Below, piece by piece: positions 55,388-64,000 of a stretch of DNA of 64,000 bases; the first letter of the stretch is position 1; each line of letters starts with the position of its first letter. This stretch comes from Bin87 sp965217175 (lineage in GTDB: Bacteria > Chloroflexota > Dehalococcoidia > Lucifugimonadales > UBA3495): contig OZ244251.1 in the NCBI GenBank assembly GCA_965217175.1, forward strand, positions 3,348,001 to 3,412,000, given 5' to 3'. Both the position numbers and the translations under genes were made by a program. The notes below the pieces were generated by a model, which was given only the letters and a program-made list of their open reading frames with translations, was not told the origin of the DNA and did no database searches.

Positions 55388-57088
55388 ATGGTTGATGAAA
55401 GGTATTCTGACCTAACGTCGCATCTGAGTCAGTGGCAATCCGCAGTACCCGCTCCGGGACTTGCGCTGGTCATCACTGACCGACGACACACCTTGTACAC
55501 AGCCAGGCTTGGCTACGCCGACGTATCAGCCCGTCAACCAGTGCTCGCCGACACCACTTTTCAGATCGGCAGCATTGGCAAGTCCATGACTTCCCTCGCA
55601 TTGATGCAACACGTTGAATCCGGCCGCCTCGACCTGAACGCGCCGTTGAGTACGCATCTTCCCTGGTTCGCGTTCCCCTCCAACTTCGGTCCCGTAACAC
55701 TCCGCCACGTGATGAGTCACACGGCCGGGTTACCCTCAGGGACAGATTTCACCCCAGCGTCCCGCTATGAAGGTTACGCGCTGCGCTACACGCAGGCCGC
55801 ATGGGAGCCCGGTGATCGGTTCCATTACTCCAACACTGGCTACAAGCTATTGGGATGGTTGTTGGAGGACTTGGAGAACGCTCCGTATGCAACCGTCCTG
55901 CGCCGCCGTGTGCTGGAACCGGTGGGCATGACCAAAACCGACCCTGTTGCCGCTCATGCCAATCGCCACCGCTTGGCCACCGGGTACGTGCCGCTCCATG
56001 ACGATCGCCCGTATCGCATTGGTGACACACTGATCCCAGCGACATGGATGGAATATAACGCCGGCGACGGCAGTCCGGCAGCCACGATTGAAGATATGGC
56101 AAGCTATGCCCGGCTTTGGCTTAACGGTGGTCGCGTGGGGCAAAGGGCGCTGGTTTCTGCCACATCATTTCAACAAATGACCTCGCCTGTTATCGCCATG
56201 AATCGGGGCGAGCAATATGAGCACGACTACGGTTACGGGTTCGGAATCATTTCACACCAGGTTGACGGCCACCGATTTATTGGCCACGGAGGAAGCACGG
56301 TAGGATTTCGGGCCATTATGTTGGTGGACCAAACCGATTCGCTGGCGGTCGCGTTGTTGTGCACCGGCTCGGACGTGGACACATATACACCAGCGCACTA
56401 CGCGCTACAGGTAGCGGCCGCACTTCGCGACGGGTTGCCGATGCCCTCACCGCCCGGCGCTCCCAACCGCGAAGAGGTTCCCAACGCTAATCGGTATGCC
56501 GGCGATTTCATCAATGAGGTTTCCGGGTCTCGGCTCAGCATCAGGAACGAAGCCAACCGTTTGATACTTGACGCACATTCCCCGGATCGGTCCCCGGTAC
56601 TTGCCGGCGTCCGTTTGCAGCACATCTCAGGCGAGACCATTGTGGTACCCGCTGATTCCTTCGACCCGTTCCCCCTCCGGTTCCGGTTCCAGGGTTCTGC
56701 TGGATCTGCGTCTACGGCCGATGAAGTTCACCATGGTGGAGACGTATACATCAGGGCGGACGCATCCCCAACCGTTGACGTTGTTCCGTATCCCCGAACC
56801 TGGGAGGCCGTGCCTGGCCACTATCGCAGCCACGCTCCGTACGTATCCAATTTCTGGATCTACCTGCGCCGGGGACGGCTGTATCTGGCGTGGCCGAACG
56901 GCGGCGAGGAAACATTGACCGAAGAGACTTTGACCGGAAAAACGTACAGCCAACACGAGACCGGGTGGTTCGGCGTCGGCCCGGCTGGAGAACCCACGGC
57001 AGAACGGATCAAATTCGGACCTGTAGTGGCGGGCAAAGCGCTGCGGGCCAGGTGGACTGGCGGTGGGGATTTCTACCGCGTGAGCTGA
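55388..57088 (+). CDS. Serine hydrolase, beta-lactamase/esterase (class C-like) family
   Basis: 566 residues. QIGSIGKSMTSLAL holds the Ser-x-x-Lys nucleophile motif, HYSNTGYKLLGWLL the Tyr-x-Asn motif, and FIGHGGSTVGFRA the HGG-type third motif. No signal peptide is visible. The C-terminal ~170 residues form an extra beta-rich domain, as in many penicillin-binding-protein-like esterases and D-aminopeptidases. It begins five bases after the DnaJ-like stop, so likely co-transcribed. Substrate unknown. Confidence 0.9.
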   Translation: MVDERYSDLTSHLSQWQSAVPAPGLALVITDRRHTLYTARLGYADVSARQPVLADTTFQIGSIGKSMTSLALMQHVESGRLDLNAPLSTHLPWFAFPSNFGPVTLRHVMSHTAGLPSGTDFTPASRYEGYALRYTQAAWEPGDRFHYSNTGYKLLGWLLEDLENAPYATVLRRRVLEPVGMTKTDPVAAHANRHRLATGYVPLHDDRPYRIGDTLIPATWMEYNAGDGSPAATIEDMASYARLWLNGGRVGQRALVSATSFQQMTSPVIAMNRGEQYEHDYGYGFGIISHQVDGHRFIGHGGSTVGFRAIMLVDQTDSLAVALLCTGSDVDTYTPAHYALQVAAALRDGLPMPSPPGAPNREEVPNANRYAGDFINEVSGSRLSIRNEANRLILDAHSPDRSPVLAGVRLQHISGETIVVPADSFDPFPLRFRFQGSAGSASTADEVHHGGDVYIRADASPTVDVVPYPRTWEAVPGHYRSHAPYVSNFWIYLRRGRLYLAWPNGGEETLTEETLTGKTYSQHETGWFGVGPAGEPTAERIKFGPVVAGKALRARWTGGGDFYRVS

Positions 57089-57174
57089 TTCCCTGTCACA
57101 TCCCGCCGATGGGATTCTTCACGTCCGGCGGTAGTATCAGTCTGGCGATATGGTTTAACCCACGCGTTGGCGAA

Positions 57175-57564
57175 CTAGAGCTGGCCGATATACTCTTCGT
57201 ACGCGGCGGCATTCAGCAGCGTATCCAGCTCCGACGCATCGCTGATTTTGACCCTGAGCATCCACCCGTCGCCGAACGGATCATTATTGACCAACTCCGG
57301 CTCGCGGGCCAACCTGGCATTGACCTCCATCACATCTCCGCTCACGGGCGAAAAGAGGTCGGAAACAGCCTTGACTGATTCAATCTCACCCATCTTCGCC
57401 AGGTGACCTACGCTGGCTCCGATTGCGGGTAATTCCAGATACACAACGTCACCCAACTGGTCCTGGGCGTAGTGGGTTATGCCCACCAACGCCAGACCCG
57501 CAGAACCGTCCTCCAAAAGGACCCATTCGTGCTCGCGAGTGTATTTTCGGTCTTTGGGATTCAC
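57175..57564 (-). CDS. gcvH: Glycine cleavage system H protein
   Basis: 129 residues from GTG 57564 (GGAGG upstream). YTREHEWVLLEDG, VGITHYAQDQLGDVVYLELP and GEIESVKAVSDLFSP, whose Lys in ESVKA carries the lipoyl arm, are all intact; ELVNNDPFGDGWMLRV is the terminal motif. It shuttles the aminomethyl group between P and T proteins. It follows gcvT by 50 bases on the minus strand. Confidence 0.95.
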   Translation of the reverse strand: MNPKDRKYTREHEWVLLEDGSAGLALVGITHYAQDQLGDVVYLELPAIGASVGHLAKMGEIESVKAVSDLFSPVSGDVMEVNARLAREPELVNNDPFGDGWMLRVKISDASELDTLLNAAAYEEYIGQL

Positions 57565-57614
57565 GTTGTTTACATCCTCCAGCGATTGAATGAAGCGAGG
57601 CGGTCGATCCATCG

Positions 57615-58766
57615 CTACGACGGGCGTTTGTAGAAGGGCAGTTCCGCCGTGGCAGCCGGCGCTGCGCGGCCGCGTATATCCACCGTGAGTTCTGCATCGA
57701 CACTGTCCGAGTCGACGAAAGCCATAGCGATGCATTTTTCCAGCGTGGGGGAGTAACTGCCGCTGCTAATAACTCCAACCACGGCGCCGTTAGCGAATAC
57801 CTCGTACCCGGCGCGAGGAGCGCTGCGACCGGGCAAAGTCAGGCCGACCAGCTGACGCGGCGTGCCGTACACCCTTTGGTGGTCGAGGACATCGGCCCCG
57901 TTGAATCCGCCATCGCGCCGTACAAAACGGCCCATTCCGGCTTCGATCGGGGAAATGTCGTCCGCCAATTCGTGACCGTGCAATGGCAACCCCGCCTCCA
58001 ATCTCAATACGTCGCGGGCTCCCAGGCCACAGGCCACTGCCCCGGCGGCGCAAAGTTGTTCCCAAATAACGGGGGCGTCGCCTGAACCCAAAGCAATCTC
58101 GAAGCCGTCCTCTCCGGTGTATCCGGTGCGGCCAACGAACACCCTGCGGCCGTCGATGTGGCCGCGACCCCAGGAAAACGGTCGCAGCGTTGACGGGACC
58201 GGCGATCGGCCCGGGTTGTGCGCCACACGGGTGCCCGGCGAAAAATCTTCGCAGATACGGTCGATTATCTCGGCAGCTGATGGGCCCTGTAAGGCTATCA
58301 GCCCCGTGGCAATGGTCCGGTCCGTAATCTGCACTCCCCTGCCGTCGAAATGCTGGGCAAGCTGCCTATCGAACCACAGTGAAACCCCCGGCCGATTGCC
58401 GGCATTGGGGATGAGCAAAAATTCGTCCTCGGACAACCGGTAGAAGATGGTGTCGTCAATTACGCCGCCGTCTTCTTTGCAGATGAAACAGTACCGCGCC
58501 CGGCCAACCCTGAGACCCGACGCTGATCCCGTCAGAAGAATGTCCAACAGAGCAGCGGCGTTGGGGCCATCCAGGTGTAAGCGACCCATGTGAGAGACAT
58601 CGAACAATCCGGCGCCATTGCGAACGGCAGCAACCTCGTTGATGATGCCCCCATACTGCACGGGCATATCCCATCCGCCGAACGGCACCATACGGGCCCC
58701 CAAGGCTACGTGGGTGTCAAACAACGCCGTGCGCAGGTTCTCTGTATTAGGGGATTCTGCAGTCAT
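57615..58766 (-). CDS. gcvT: Glycine cleavage system T protein (aminomethyltransferase)
   Basis: 383 residues. GARMVPFGGWDMPVQYGG, GLFDVSHMGRLHLDG (folate site), FVGRTGYTGEDGFEIAL and FVRRDGGFNGADVL are hallmark segments, and SGSYSPTLEKCIAMAFVD lies near the C-terminus. It moves the methylene group from lipoyl-H protein to tetrahydrofolate. First gene of a gcvT-gcvH transcript; its 5' side faces the PPOX-type gene across about 180 bases, where I see no glycine riboswitch. Confidence 0.95.
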   Translation of the reverse strand: MTAESPNTENLRTALFDTHVALGARMVPFGGWDMPVQYGGIINEVAAVRNGAGLFDVSHMGRLHLDGPNAAALLDILLTGSASGLRVGRARYCFICKEDGGVIDDTIFYRLSEDEFLLIPNAGNRPGVSLWFDRQLAQHFDGRGVQITDRTIATGLIALQGPSAAEIIDRICEDFSPGTRVAHNPGRSPVPSTLRPFSWGRGHIDGRRVFVGRTGYTGEDGFEIALGSGDAPVIWEQLCAAGAVACGLGARDVLRLEAGLPLHGHELADDISPIEAGMGRFVRRDGGFNGADVLDHQRVYGTPRQLVGLTLPGRSAPRAGYEVFANGAVVGVISSGSYSPTLEKCIAMAFVDSDSVDAELTVDIRGRAAPAATAELPFYKRPS

Positions 58767-58946
58767 CGTATCTTCTATGTTATGACGGTTGAGTGGTCAG
58801 CCTGCGATTCATCATACCGCCCTGATGGGGAGCGTGCAATGATTGTGACCAGGCCGATCTCCGGTTCGATATGTTATCATTACTGACCAAATCAAGCCGG
58901 GCCCAGGGAAGATTTCTGATCGACCGCCGGAGCGTCTGAGGATAGA

Positions 58947-59369
58947 ATGCCGCGACTTACATCACAGGAGATCGACGCATACCTCGCCGGCGCTCATGTC
59001 GCCCACTTCGCCTCGATCCGTCAGGACGGCACACCACACATATCGCCAGTTTGGTACCGATGGGAAGACGGTAAAGTCACCGTTGTTTCCGGCGCCTCTG
59101 CAGTGAAAACGCGGAATGTGCTCCAAAATCCCAAGGTTGCAATCTCCGTGGCCACCGACGAATGGCCTTACCAGTATGTGATTCTGGAAGGCGATGCTAC
59201 CGTGGAGAACTCCGATCTGCGTGATACGGTACGCAGCATCTTTTCCCGCTATGAGGGGACAGAACGCGGCGCACAGGACGCTGACGAACTGACCAAAAGC
59301 GACCAGCGACTCGTTGCAATTATAGTTGACGTCAATCGTGTTATGTCCTGGAAAGGTGTCGACGAATAA
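58947..59369 (+). CDS. PPOX-class / pyridoxamine 5'-phosphate oxidase-like flavin- or F420-binding protein
   Basis: 140 residues. The split-barrel fold is shown by AHFASIRQDGTPHISPVWYRWEDG, KTRNVLQNPKVAISVATD and YVILEGDATVEN (quoted in parts). Such small proteins bind FMN, F420 or heme-related ligands and often reduce or sense them. Its last 14 bases overlap the next gene, an FAD enzyme. Function unassigned. Confidence 0.87.
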   Translation: MPRLTSQEIDAYLAGAHVAHFASIRQDGTPHISPVWYRWEDGKVTVVSGASAVKTRNVLQNPKVAISVATDEWPYQYVILEGDATVENSDLRDTVRSIFSRYEGTERGAQDADELTKSDQRLVAIIVDVNRVMSWKGVDE

Positions 59370-60546
59370 TCCATTGCCTGGCTCTGCCGATGTAGTGATC
59401 ATCGGTGGCGGCGTCATAGGCTGCGCTATCCAGTACCACCTGGCGCAACTGGGTGTCTCCAACACGGTTCTGCTTGAACGCGACGTGCTGGGTTCCGGCA
59501 GCACCGGTCGGTCTCAGGCGATCTGTCGCATGCATTACTCCAACCCGATTACCGCGACCCTGGCGTGGCAGAGTCTTCAGGTTTTCACCGAGTTCGACGA
59601 GATAGTGGGCGGAGAGTCCGGTTTCGTACGTACCGGTTACCTGGTGGTGGTGAAAGATGACGACCGCGCCGGGTTGCAACGCAACGTAGCATTGCTGCAG
59701 GAATTGGGGATCGACACCTCGGTGGTCACTCAGGATGACGTGAGCCGACTGGCCCCGGCGATTCGATTGTACGACGATGAACACGCAGCCTGGGAACCCC
59801 TTTCCGGGTACGCCAATCCGCATCAGGTTACCGTTTCTTACGCCGCCCGCTCGCGGGAAGCGGGAGCACACATTTCAATGCGCAACCCCGCCGCCAGTAT
59901 CGTGTATGACGGCCGCCGGGTTCAGGCAGTAACCACCCAGAACGGCGAACGCATTGCGACCGAAACCGTGATAATCGCCGCCGGACCGTGGTCATCCCGC
60001 CTGTTGTCTGCCATCGGCGTAGAAGTCCCGCTGTTGCCGGTGCGCCATCAGGTGGCGACAGTCGCCCGTCCCATCGAACGGGTGCCCCACCATCCCACGG
60101 TTGGCGACATCAGCCAATCGTTTTCCTTCCGGCCAGACGGGTCTGCATTTACCATGATGGGATTCGGCAACGATGAAGAGCAGCCGAATCCTGATTCCTA
60201 TCCTGAGGGCATAGACCCGGCCGACGCCGCGTCTGCAATCTCCCGGTTGGGTCGACGCATGCCGGGTATGGAGGATTCCTACTACCGGGGAGGTTGGTCG
60301 GGATTGTTTACAACCACGCCCGACTGGCACCCGGTACTGGACGCGGTTTCTGGCGTAGATGGTCTTTATTGCGCCGTGGGGTTCAGTGGCCACGGGTTCA
60401 AGCTGTCGCCGGCCATCGGGAAAGCCGTGGCTGAGCTGGTGGTGGAACAACGAGCCAGAGACGTTGACCTCACTCCCCTGCGTCTGGACCGATTCCGGGA
60501 CGGCGATTTGCTGGAATCAAGTTATCGTTATAGAGTATTGGCATAG
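59356..60546 (+). CDS. FAD-dependent oxidoreductase, DadA/sarcosine oxidase-like
   Basis: 396 residues from GTG 59356. DVVIIGGGVIGCAIQYHLAQ is the FAD-binding motif, DVLGSGSTGRSQAICRMHYS the family covalent/flavin-contact region, and GLYCAVGFSGHGFKLSPAIGK (quoted in part: GFSGHGFKLSPAIGK) the C-terminal FAD motif. It probably oxidises a secondary or N-methyl amine such as sarcosine. Its place among gcv genes fits oxidation of N-methylglycine derivatives to glycine. It overlaps the PPOX-type gene and precedes gcvPA by 200 bases. Confidence 0.88.
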   Translation: MSTNNPLPGSADVVIIGGGVIGCAIQYHLAQLGVSNTVLLERDVLGSGSTGRSQAICRMHYSNPITATLAWQSLQVFTEFDEIVGGESGFVRTGYLVVVKDDDRAGLQRNVALLQELGIDTSVVTQDDVSRLAPAIRLYDDEHAAWEPLSGYANPHQVTVSYAARSREAGAHISMRNPAASIVYDGRRVQAVTTQNGERIATETVIIAAGPWSSRLLSAIGVEVPLLPVRHQVATVARPIERVPHHPTVGDISQSFSFRPDGSAFTMMGFGNDEEQPNPDSYPEGIDPADAASAISRLGRRMPGMEDSYYRGGWSGLFTTTPDWHPVLDAVSGVDGLYCAVGFSGHGFKLSPAIGKAVAELVVEQRARDVDLTPLRLDRFRDGDLLESSYRYRVLA

Positions 60547-60748
60547 GAAGCCCTGCTCATTGAAGTGCGCAAACGGGGAATGTCTCCTCGTCCGGTCCCA
60601 TGGTTGTAACCACCAGAACGGATTGCGCCTGAACCAGAGCCGCCGGTTCCCGGTCCTTTTCCGGAACGGATACGGGCAAAAAAACCGGGTCACCATCAAC
60701 CAGGCGCGCCGCATGGCACGTCGTCTGAAACTAACGGAGCAACCCAAC

Positions 60749-62074
60749 ATGGTTACCGAATTTCAGTCTCATTACATCCCTAACACTGTGGCTGAGCAGA
60801 TGCAACTGCTGGATTCCATTGGTTTGGGAACCATCGATGACCTCTTTCTAGATATTCCCGACGCTTACCGGAATCCTTCTCTGGATCTGCCGGGTCCCAT
60901 GTCCGAGCTTGATATTCAACGAGAACTCGGGGAATTGGCATCCAGAAACCGGCCCCTGGCCAGCGGCCCTTCGTTTCTGGGCGCCGGGTGTTACCACCAT
61001 TTCATTCCCGCGATAGTGAAAGCCCTGATGACCCGCGGCGAGTTCCTCACCGCATACACTCCATATCAACCGGAGGTATCTCAAGGAACTTTGCAGGTCA
61101 TTTTTGAATTCCAAACCATGATTAGCGCTCTTTACGGGATGGAGGTGGCTAACGCCGGGATGTACGACGGAGCCACCAGCCTCGCCGAAGCGACACTGAT
61201 GGCCTGCCGGGTTACCGGGCGAAATCGCCTGGTCGTCTGCGACAGTGTGGCGCCTTCATATCGTCAGGTAATAGCCACCTATTGCCAGGCTCAGGGTATC
61301 ACCATCGATGTGGTCACTACCGCCGACGCCGGAGGGGTGGCCAATGAAGCCACCGCTGGGATTGTGGCTCAATATCCCAACTTCTTCGGGACGCTTGACG
61401 ACCTGGCCGCGCTCGGAGACGCCATCCATGGCGAGGGCGGTCTCCTGGTAGTGTCGGCCGATCCGCTGGCGATGGGCATGTTGCGCCCACCGGGTGCATT
61501 CGGAGCCGACATCGTCGCCGGTGAGGGTCAACCTTTGGGCATACCGCCATCATTCGGCGGTCCGTATCTGGGTCTGTTCAGTTGCAAACAGCAATACATT
61601 CGCCAAATGCCCAGCCGATTGGTGGGTCGCACCACTGATACCGAAGGCCGCACCGGCTACGTGCTCACGCTGCAAACCCGCGAACAGCATATTCGGAGGG
61701 AACGCGCAACGTCCAACATCTGTACCAACGAAGCCCTGTACGCGCTGGCGTCGTCGATATACCTGGCAGCCATGGGTCGCCACGGGCTCCGGCAGGTGGC
61801 AGAGCTGTGCTACCACAAATCCCACTACGCCGCCCAGCAAATCAACAACCTGCCGGGTTACTCGTTGCCGGTGGAAGGCGAGTTCTTTCAGGAGTTTGTG
61901 GTGTCCTGCCCAATTGACCCGTCAGCCGTGAACCTTCAGTTGATGGAGCGCAATATTTTAGGCGGGTTGGACGTAAGCGACCGGTTCAACAACGGAATGT
62001 TGCTGTGCGTAACTGAAATGAATACCAAATCGGACATCGACCAATTGGTCGATGTCCTGGCCACAATCGGGTAA
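60749..62074 (+). CDS. gcvPA: Glycine dehydrogenase (decarboxylating) subunit 1
   Basis: 441 residues from ATG 60749 with GGAG upstream, the normal length for the split P protein. ARRLKLT-type upstream frame is ignored. It has GLGTIDDLFLDIP, FLGAGCYHHFIPAIV, TPYQPEVSQGTLQVIFEFQ and NICTNEALYALASSIYLA. It forms the alpha subunit of the PLP-dependent glycine decarboxylase with gcvPB. Confidence 0.94.
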   Translation: MVTEFQSHYIPNTVAEQMQLLDSIGLGTIDDLFLDIPDAYRNPSLDLPGPMSELDIQRELGELASRNRPLASGPSFLGAGCYHHFIPAIVKALMTRGEFLTAYTPYQPEVSQGTLQVIFEFQTMISALYGMEVANAGMYDGATSLAEATLMACRVTGRNRLVVCDSVAPSYRQVIATYCQAQGITIDVVTTADAGGVANEATAGIVAQYPNFFGTLDDLAALGDAIHGEGGLLVVSADPLAMGMLRPPGAFGADIVAGEGQPLGIPPSFGGPYLGLFSCKQQYIRQMPSRLVGRTTDTEGRTGYVLTLQTREQHIRRERATSNICTNEALYALASSIYLAAMGRHGLRQVAELCYHKSHYAAQQINNLPGYSLPVEGEFFQEFVVSCPIDPSAVNLQLMERNILGGLDVSDRFNNGMLLCVTEMNTKSDIDQLVDVLATIG

Positions 62075-62137
62075 TGCGATCGGTTTTGGTTACTCGAGAT
62101 TCATTGGCACGGAACCTAACGGGAGACATACTGCAAG

Positions 62138-63610
62138 ATGATGAATAAAGGCGGAAATAGAGACACTTCCCGTCTGCTGATGGATCGGAGTGTGCCCGGT
62201 CGGGTTGGAACGATCGCACCCACATTGGATGTGCCGGCTGCCCCCATGCCGGATCCCGCGTTTCTGCGCGATGATCTGCCGCTGCCTGAAGTGTCGGAAC
62301 CCGAAGTGGTGCAGTACTTCACCACGCTGAGTCAACTGAACTTCAGCATCGACACCCATTTCTACCCGCTCGGTTCGTGCACGATGAAGTACAACCCGAA
62401 GATCAATGACGATATGGCGTTTCTGGCCGGATTTGCCGGCATTCATCCCCTGCAACCTACCGCCCAGGCCCAGGGAGCGTTGGAATTGCTCTACCGGCTC
62501 CAGGATTGGCTGGCGGAAATAACCGGAATGGCCAACACCAGCCTGGCCACTCTGGCCGGCGCCCACGGCGAATTGGCCGGCGTATTGATGATGCGCGCAT
62601 ACCACCTGGCACGCGGCGACGCTGGCCGCACCAAAATGGCCATACCCGACAGCGCCCACGGCACCAACCCGGCATCGGCGGCAATGGCTGGATTTGAAGT
62701 GGTGACCCTACCCTCTGACGCCGACGGCAACACCGACCTGGTTGCGTTGCGCGGGCTGTTGGGCGACGACCTTGCCGGCGTTATGATCACCCTGCCCAGC
62801 ACCTTGGGGTTGTTCGACACCAATATCCTGGAAGTGTGCCGGTTGGTCCACGATTGCGGAGGGCTGGTGTACGGCGACGGCGCCAACATGAACGCCCTGC
62901 TGGGACGCGCCAAGCTTGGCGCGTTGGGCTTTGACGTTTGCCATCTCAACCTTCACAAGACATTCAGCACCCCGCACGGCGGTGGCGGGCCCGGTGCGGG
63001 TCCGGTGTGCTGTGGCGACAATCTGGCTCAATATCTTGCCGCGCCGATTGTCATCCGTACTGACGGCGGGGATTACGAATTCAGCGAACCAGCTGGAAGC
63101 ATCGGAAAGATAAGCAGTTTCCACGGCAATTTCGGCGTGTTGGTACGTGCCTACACGTATATCCGAACGCTGGGCGCCGATGGCCTGAGATCCATCAGCG
63201 GCAACGCGGTGCTGAATGCCAATTATTTGATGCACTCTTTGAAGGACATCTACTCACTACCATACGATCGCACGTGCATGCACGAGGTAGTGTTCTCCGC
63301 GGACTGGCAGCGCGAACGAGGTGTCAGTGGACTCGAGGTCGCCAAACGGCTACTGGATTACGGGTTTCATGCCCCCACGATGTATTTCCCGCTCATAGTC
63401 CACGAAGCGTTGATGATTGAGCCCACCGAGTCAGAAAACAAAGACACGCTGGACGCATTCATCGGCGCCTTGCGGGCCATCGACGCCGAGGCCACATCGA
63501 ACCCGGAGCTGGTGCAGAATGCGCCGCACACCACGCCGGTCGCCCGCCTGGATGAAGCCACGGCGGCGAGACGACCGGTATTGAGGTGGGAACCCGAAGC
63601 AGCTGATTAA
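62138..63610 (+). CDS. gcvPB: Glycine dehydrogenase (decarboxylating) subunit 2
   Basis: 490 residues. THFYPLGSCTMKYNPKIND, AHGELAGVLMMRAYH, DSAHGTNPASAAMAGF and NLHKTFSTPHGGGGPG (PLP Lys) are intact, and SSFHGNFGVLVRAYTYI is present. It completes the P protein. Start is ATG 62138 or 62141 with GGGAG upstream. The dihydrolipoyl dehydrogenase (L protein) gene is not in the window. Confidence 0.95.
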   Translation: MMNKGGNRDTSRLLMDRSVPGRVGTIAPTLDVPAAPMPDPAFLRDDLPLPEVSEPEVVQYFTTLSQLNFSIDTHFYPLGSCTMKYNPKINDDMAFLAGFAGIHPLQPTAQAQGALELLYRLQDWLAEITGMANTSLATLAGAHGELAGVLMMRAYHLARGDAGRTKMAIPDSAHGTNPASAAMAGFEVVTLPSDADGNTDLVALRGLLGDDLAGVMITLPSTLGLFDTNILEVCRLVHDCGGLVYGDGANMNALLGRAKLGALGFDVCHLNLHKTFSTPHGGGGPGAGPVCCGDNLAQYLAAPIVIRTDGGDYEFSEPAGSIGKISSFHGNFGVLVRAYTYIRTLGADGLRSISGNAVLNANYLMHSLKDIYSLPYDRTCMHEVVFSADWQRERGVSGLEVAKRLLDYGFHAPTMYFPLIVHEALMIEPTESENKDTLDAFIGALRAIDAEATSNPELVQNAPHTTPVARLDEATAARRPVLRWEPEAAD

Positions 63611-63638
63611 TTCAGCCGGGGCCTGACCCGGGACGGAT

Positions 63639-64000
63639 TTATCCGCCCTGCTCAGCCTCCAGGGCCTGGCGCAGCGCCTCAGGGTCCACGTGGACTTCTA
63701 CCCCGGAGCGCTCTTCCTGCAACAGCATGGCAACGCGAGAGTCGCGGCCGGCCCATCCGCGGTTCAACGCTTCCGTCATTTCGGCGAGCGTCGTGTTGGC
63801 CAGTTTCATGGGCACGTCGAATTCTCTCCCCACGGCAACCGCCAGATCCACGTCTTTGCGAGCCAAACGAAGCGCGAAGTCTGGCGGGTCGAAATCGTTG
63901 ATCAGGAAGTGTTGAGCCAATCCCTCGAACATGCCGCGCCGTCCGCCGGCGCCCTTGCGCACCGCCAGCCACAGCGCCAGCGGGTCTACGCCCGCCTTGA
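63639..64000 (-). CDS. 3-hydroxyisobutyrate dehydrogenase-like NAD(P)-dependent oxidoreductase, 5' end outside window
   Basis: The last 119 residues are visible and the frame is open past the window edge. FALRLARKDVDLAVAVGREF contains the conserved Lys of the helical C-terminal domain (family motif FxxxLxxKDxxLA), and FDVPMKLANTTLAEMTEALN continues it. The Rossmann domain with the NAD motif must lie beyond 64000. Converges with gcvPB. Substrate cannot be assigned from this fragment. Confidence 0.85.
   Translation of the reverse strand, partial: KAGVDPLALWLAVRKGAGGRRGMFEGLAQHFLINDFDPPDFALRLARKDVDLAVAVGREFDVPMKLANTTLAEMTEALNRGWAGRDSRVAMLLQEERSGVEVHVDPEALRQALEAEQGG

Noticed and set aside
58767..58946. 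Glycine riboswitch upstream of gcvT
   Set aside because: I looked for the paired glycine aptamer core (GGAGAG and CCGAAGG-type segments) here and upstream of gcvPA and did not see it.
1..64000. CRISPR array, prophage, rRNA operon or toxin-antitoxin locus
   Set aside because: No regularly spaced repeats, integrase, phage structural genes, rRNA sequence or recognisable toxin-antitoxin pair were seen.

Overview
The window is a moderately GC-rich, gene-dense bacterial segment with little intergenic space. Its content suggests a Chloroflexota bacterium of the SAR202 / Dehalococcoidia type, although no rRNA is present to prove this. The clues are four paralogous luciferase-like flavin monooxygenases (LLM family), two closely related GMC oxidoreductases, a Rieske oxygenase, two amidohydrolases, SMP-30, CMD and TPP-enzyme genes, a molybdenum hydroxylase with its own molybdate transporter, and a DUF3090 + SCO1664 pair shared with Actinobacteria.

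Layout. 1-5.1 kb (minus strand): a MoxR ATPase / DUF58 / TgpA-like transglutaminase module, in which the catalytic cysteine of the transglutaminase is replaced by serine. 5.4-7.7 kb: two coupled thioredoxin-fold lipoproteins closed by a perfect palindromic terminator. 7.8-13.8 kb: DUF3500, an unknown protein, a ComM-type ATPase, DUF3090, SCO1664 and a HAD phosphatase. 13.9-16.8 kb: the modABC molybdate transporter. 17-35 kb: a catabolic island. A minus-strand run (hydrolase, enoyl-CoA hydratase, nitroreductase, MetE-like, LLM, TPP enzyme) is divergent from a plus-strand run (CMD, amidohydrolase, SMP-30, GMC oxidoreductase). 34.9-35.6 kb: a thioredoxin-like lipoprotein gene interrupted by an in-frame TGA exactly where the first active-site cysteine belongs, followed at once by a hairpin with the geometry of a bacterial SECIS. 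This is most simply read as a selenoprotein and is the most notable item in the window. 35.8-38.1 kb: a small conserved-looking protein, a methyltransferase and serine hydroxymethyltransferase. 38.5-42.4 kb: a three-subunit molybdenum hydroxylase whose small iron-sulfur subunit is encoded divergently. 42.5-47.3 kb: a frameshifted alpha/beta hydrolase, an LLM enzyme, a Rieske oxygenase, a MITE-like repeat and an amidohydrolase. 47.4-52.2 kb: a complete general amino acid ABC transporter (AapJQMP type). 52.5-57.1 kb: LLM, SDR, tRNA-Pro(GGG), a DnaJ-like protein and a serine hydrolase. 57.2-63.6 kb: the glycine cleavage system, gcvT-gcvH on the minus strand and gcvPA-gcvPB on the plus strand, flanking a PPOX-type protein and a sarcosine-oxidase-like flavoenzyme. 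The window ends inside a 3-hydroxyisobutyrate-dehydrogenase-like gene.

Taken together, the genes describe a heterotroph that imports amino acids, oxidises and hydrolyses varied organic molecules with flavin-, molybdenum- and iron-dependent enzymes, and feeds one-carbon units through glycine cleavage and serine hydroxymethyltransferase. Molybdate import would supply the molybdenum hydroxylase. Three thioredoxin-fold lipoproteins, one apparently selenium-dependent, point to active redox chemistry outside the cytoplasmic membrane. Function calls rest on motifs read by eye; no database search was possible.
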